Below the pieces are notes generated by a model. It did no database searches. It had not been told where the DNA came from and saw nothing but the letters and a program-made list of their open reading frames with translations. The position numbers and the translations under genes are program-made. From Bacteroidia bacterium (GTDB lineage: Bacteria; Bacteroidota; Bacteroidia; Flavobacteriales; Flavobacteriaceae): a stretch of DNA of 9,808 nt. Positions 7,159 to 9,808 of the stretch are shown here, piece after piece. Numbering within the stretch: the first letter of the stretch is position 1; each line of letters opens with the position of its first letter. The stretch is taken from assembly GCA_018679315.1 (NCBI GenBank), contig JAHHLF010000099.1, forward strand, positions 1-9,808, in the 5' to 3' direction.

Positions 7159-7166
7159 TAATTTTG
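7159..7166 (+). promoter_or_regulatory. Bacteroidota -7 promoter element for rpoN
   Basis: TAATTTTG exactly fits TAnnTTTG. It lies 12 bases after the asnS stop and 25 bases before the rpoN ATG, so any -33 element would fall inside the asnS 3' end. No clear TTG is seen there, and rpoN may also be read through from asnS. Confidence 0.5.
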
Positions 7167-7191
7167 GGTATCGATAGACTTTCACCCCAAC

Positions 7192-8649
7192 ATGCTTAAG
7201 CAACACTTACAATTTAAACTTTCACAGAAGCTTTCGCCGCAGCAGATCCAGCTAATGAAGCTGATCCAGTTGCCCACCCAGGCTTTTGAACAACGGCTTA
7301 AACAAGAATTAGAGGAAAATCCCGCTTTGGAAAGCGGCAAAGAAGAAGTTTCCGATCTTGATGACACCTTTGACGATACCTTTGAAGGCGATACAGATAC
7401 GGAATCTATCAATGCCGAGGATATTAATATTGATGAGTATTTGAGCGACGATGAGATTCCTGATTACCGTACAAGAACAAGCAACTACAGTGCTGATGAT
7501 GAAGAAAAACAGATCCCCTATGCCGCAGGGATCTCCTTTAATCAATACCTGACCAATCAGCTAAATACCTTTCAACTTGATGACAACCAATGGGCCATCG
7601 CTGAATTCCTCGTCGGAAGTGTAGATGAGAGTGGGTATATCCGCAGGCCTGTTGCGGATATTATGGACGACCTGGCTTTTACCCAAAACATCTATACTGA
7701 GGAAAAACAAATAGAAGAAGTCCTTCAAATCGTGCACAACCTCGATCCTCCGGGAGTAGGAGCTCGGAGTTTGGACGAATGTCTTATCCTGCAACTAAAG
7801 CGTAAAGAAATAACCCCGGCTACGGAGCTAGCCATTGACATCTTAGAACGTTCCTTTGATCAATTCACTAAGAAGCATTACAAGAAGCTATTACAGCGTC
7901 ATGATATCAATGAGGAGGAGCTGAAAGAAGCCATCTCTGAGATCGAAAAATTGAACCCAAAGCCAGGAGGATCCTATGCTGGAAGTAACAAGATCATTGA
8001 ACACATCGTTCCTGATTTTTCTATTCGTATTGTGGAAGGGGAATTAGAGCTTTCACTAAACGGGAGAAATGCACCTGAACTTCATATTTCCAGGGAATAC
8101 AGCAACATGCTAGCTGGCTATAAGCAATCTAAGGATAAATCTAAATCGCAAAAAGATGCAGTAATGTTCATCAAGCAGAAACTGGATGCGGCCAAATGGT
8201 TTATCGACGCTATCAGACAAAGGCAGCAAACACTTTTCATAACGATGAATGCCATTATGCAATATCAGAAAGAGTACTTCTTGACCGGCGACGAAAGAAA
8301 ACTTCGCCCCATGATCTTGAAAGATATTGCCGATGCAATTGATATGGATGTCTCAACCGTCAGTCGCGTGGCTAATAGTAAATATGTGGATACGCCATAT
8401 GGCACAAAACTCATCAAAGACTTCTTTTCTGAGTCCATGAAAAATGTTCAGGGAGAGGATGTATCAACTAAAGAGATCAAAAAGATCCTTGAGCAAGTAA
8501 TCCGTGAAGAAGAAAAAAAGAAACCGCTTACTGACGATAAATTAGCCGCTATTCTCAAAGAAAAGGGATATCCAATTGCCAGAAGGACGGTGGCAAAGTA
8601 TCGCGAACAGTTGGGTATCTCAGTGGCCCGTTTACGCAAGAAGATCTGA
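7192..8649 (+). CDS. rpoN: RNA polymerase sigma-54 factor
   Basis: Sigma-54 directs RNA polymerase to -24/-12 (GG-GC) promoters and needs an AAA+ enhancer-binding activator to open them. The 485-residue product has all the family parts. Region I is the Gln/Leu-rich N-terminus (KLSQKLSPQQIQLMKLIQLP) that interacts with activators. An Asp/Glu-rich region II follows (about 48-98). Next are the core-binding domain and the helix-turn-helix DNA-binding region (about 376-404, with KDIADAIDMDVSTVSRVANSK, which contacts -12). The RpoN box ARRTVAKYREQ (463-473) near the end recognises -24. The box is intact, so the protein should be functional. No activator gene is present in this window. The stop TGA shares its A with the ATG of the next gene, suggesting co-translation with that membrane protein. 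Confidence 0.97.
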   Translation: MLKQHLQFKLSQKLSPQQIQLMKLIQLPTQAFEQRLKQELEENPALESGKEEVSDLDDTFDDTFEGDTDTESINAEDINIDEYLSDDEIPDYRTRTSNYSADDEEKQIPYAAGISFNQYLTNQLNTFQLDDNQWAIAEFLVGSVDESGYIRRPVADIMDDLAFTQNIYTEEKQIEEVLQIVHNLDPPGVGARSLDECLILQLKRKEITPATELAIDILERSFDQFTKKHYKKLLQRHDINEEELKEAISEIEKLNPKPGGSYAGSNKIIEHIVPDFSIRIVEGELELSLNGRNAPELHISREYSNMLAGYKQSKDKSKSQKDAVMFIKQKLDAAKWFIDAIRQRQQTLFITMNAIMQYQKEYFLTGDERKLRPMILKDIADAIDMDVSTVSRVANSKYVDTPYGTKLIKDFFSESMKNVQGEDVSTKEIKKILEQVIREEEKKKPLTDDKLAAILKEKGYPIARRTVAKYREQLGISVARLRKKI

Positions 8650-9254
8650 TGCGGTTATTTTTTCAAATCCTATCTTATCTATTCCACCCAATATTGATCC
8701 CTGTTGCCGGTGCCATTGCCTATTTCATGATTACCCCAAAGTATAGTCCGCTTGAATTTCAAGCGGGAAATATTTTACCCATCTTTATACTAACTGTGAT
8801 CATCCCCATTCTTAGTTTTTTTATCCTGAGAAATATTGGGGTTGTTAGCTCAATTGGATTGCCGACTATAAAGGAAAGAATGCTCCCGATGTTAATCCAC
8901 TTGGTCTTATTGCTCATGATCCTTTATCAGGTAATTCCGAATAATTATACAGCGGAGATCTACTTTTATTTTGTGGGTCTGGTAATCGCGAATCTCACTG
9001 CTTTTTTACTTCTATTAATGAATTATAAGATCAGTCTGCATATGCTGGGATTGGGGTGTTTGCTGATGTTCCTGATCTGTTTGAGTATTCATTTTGAAAT
9101 TAATATCACTATAGCTCTAAGTGCCATCGTCTTAGTCACCGGCTTGGTAGCTACGGCTCGTTTGTACCTTAAGGCTCATTCCCGTATGGAAGTGATGATA
9201 GGGTTGTTTATTGGGATAATTTCACAACTCCTAACTGTGACTTTTTGGTTATAG
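8649..9254 (+). CDS. Polytopic membrane protein with degenerate PAP2-phosphatase-like signature
   Basis: A 201-residue, very hydrophobic inner-membrane protein with about six predicted spans. The start is fixed by the TGATG overlap with the rpoN stop. Three spaced segments resemble the PAP2 (type 2 phosphatidic acid phosphatase) motifs K-x6-RP / PSGH / SR-x5-H-x3-D. They are KERMLP at 75-80 (poor match), ISLH at 128-131 (His131 kept), and AR-x5-H-x3-E at 170-181 (Arg171, His177 kept; Ser to Ala and Asp to Glu). Motif order and distances (about 50 and 40 residues) suit the family. PAP2 enzymes dephosphorylate lipid phosphates or pyrophosphates at the membrane. Activity here is uncertain because motif 1 is nearly lost. 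Translation is probably coupled to rpoN, although I know of no functional link. It converges on the outer-membrane barrel gene, overlapping by 6 bases. The safest label is a membrane protein of unknown function. Confidence 0.85.
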   Translation: MRLFFQILSYLFHPILIPVAGAIAYFMITPKYSPLEFQAGNILPIFILTVIIPILSFFILRNIGVVSSIGLPTIKERMLPMLIHLVLLLMILYQVIPNNYTAEIYFYFVGLVIANLTAFLLLLMNYKISLHMLGLGCLLMFLICLSIHFEINITIALSAIVLVTGLVATARLYLKAHSRMEVMIGLFIGIISQLLTVTFWL

Positions 9255-9808
9255 AATATAAAAGATGATCCCCAGGCGGAGCGGTTTTATGGTAAGTGTA
9301 TTGCCATCGGTTAAGGTAACATCGTCATTAAACAAGGCATTCAACCCATAATACAGATGTAAATTGAACGTATTATAACCAAAATTTACCATCGCTCCAT
9401 ATTGAAAGTCGCGAAGGTCATTATTACTAAATGAAACTTTACTGGCTTCGGTGACCAGTTTAGATCGGCCACTAAATACATACCCTAATTTTATCCCGGG
9501 GTAGAACCTCCAGAATTTAAATTCGGTCGAAGTAGAATTCCGCCATCGTAGCTCTATCGGAAATTCAACAGTATGTGTTTCTAATTTATTCCGCTTGACA
9601 CCTTCTATGTCCTCCAATGAGTCTTCGTATGTTATACGATTGTCTTGATTTATCGCCAGTAGGCTGGAGTAATATGAATTCGTAGCATATCCAATACCCA
9701 GACCCAGTGCAAAGGTGCGGGAACTATTTAGCGGTATATCCTTAATATAGCCAGTTTGAATACCATAGGAAAGATTCTGTTGTTTTACAGCATCAGGTTT
9801 TTCCAGGA
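9249..9808 (-). CDS. Outer-membrane beta-barrel protein, PorT/porin type, C-terminal part
   Basis: The minus-strand frame is open from the window's right edge to the TAA at 9251-9249, giving 185 visible residues; the start and any signal peptide lie outside. There is no ATG in the part to 9617, and the TTG at 9617-9615 is internal, not a start. The sequence alternates polar and hydrophobic residues in short strands with Gly and aromatic girdles: SYGIQTGYIKDIPL, FALGLGIGYATNSYYSSL, VEFPIELRWRNS, WRFYPGIKLGYVFSGRSK and FNLHLYYGLNALF. It ends in the aromatic/hydrophobic LGIIFYIL, as expected for a last barrel strand recognised by the BAM machinery. It resembles the outer-membrane beta-barrel family annotated as PorT or porin family in Flavobacteriaceae. 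That label does not show a role in type IX secretion. It overlaps the 3' end of the PAP2-like gene by 6 bases. Confidence 0.85.
   Translation of the reverse strand, partial: LEKPDAVKQQNLSYGIQTGYIKDIPLNSSRTFALGLGIGYATNSYYSSLLAINQDNRITYEDSLEDIEGVKRNKLETHTVEFPIELRWRNSTSTEFKFWRFYPGIKLGYVFSGRSKLVTEASKVSFSNNDLRDFQYGAMVNFGYNTFNLHLYYGLNALFNDDVTLTDGNTLTIKPLRLGIIFYIL

Noticed and set aside
9249..9617. Outer-membrane gene starting at the TTG at 9617
   Set aside because: The same frame stays open and keeps beta-barrel character through 9806, so the TTG is internal and the gene is truncated by the window edge.
3223..9808. A novel multi-gene defence or mobile system
   Set aside because: Gene content is conserved core and envelope genes with even composition; no integrase, transposase, tRNA attachment site, direct repeats or nuclease/effector signatures are present.

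Overview
The window reads as a chromosomal housekeeping segment from a member of the Bacteroidota, most likely a Flavobacteriaceae species; I do not call a genus. Three things point there. The gene order (rpsB-tsf, pyrH-frr, an RND/MMPL exporter, asnS, rpoN, a small membrane protein, then a convergent outer-membrane barrel) is one I associate with that family. None of the starts is preceded by a convincing Shine-Dalgarno sequence. Four of the genes are instead preceded, 16 to 27 bases before the ATG, by an octamer fitting the Bacteroidota -7 promoter element TAnnTTTG. Base composition looks moderate (low 40s % GC by eye) and even, with no sign of a mobile island.

Layout. 1-711 is the 3' part of rpsB, whose product carries an unusual Lys/Ala/Glu-rich linker and a helix-hairpin-helix type C-terminal domain. 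tsf (747-1571) follows and ends at a clear intrinsic terminator (1591-1619). A new unit, pyrH-frr (1705-3010), begins behind its own promoter element. On the minus strand, 3007-3135 holds a probable small gene for a 42-residue single-span membrane protein that meets frr tail to tail. A large RND-superfamily exporter (3223-5613), asnS (5713-7146) and rpoN (7192-8649) each have their own promoter-like octamer. rpoN is fused in a TGATG stop/start overlap to a 201-residue polytopic membrane protein with a degenerate PAP2-phosphatase signature (8649-9254). That gene meets, again tail to tail with overlapping stops, a minus-strand outer-membrane beta-barrel gene of the PorT/porin type that runs off the right edge (9249-9808).

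How the genes work together. rpsB, tsf, frr and asnS serve translation: small subunit, elongation-factor recycling, ribosome recycling and Asn-tRNA charging. pyrH feeds pyrimidine nucleotide synthesis. rpoN supplies sigma-54. The three membrane genes and the small ORF are envelope functions without firm substrates. No stretch longer than about 210 bases lacks a gene, and I see no rRNA, tRNA, CRISPR, IS element or phage signal. I did not find a novel multi-gene system. The items most worth a second look are the S2 extension, the 42-residue protein, the PAP2-like protein and the lopsided RND exporter.
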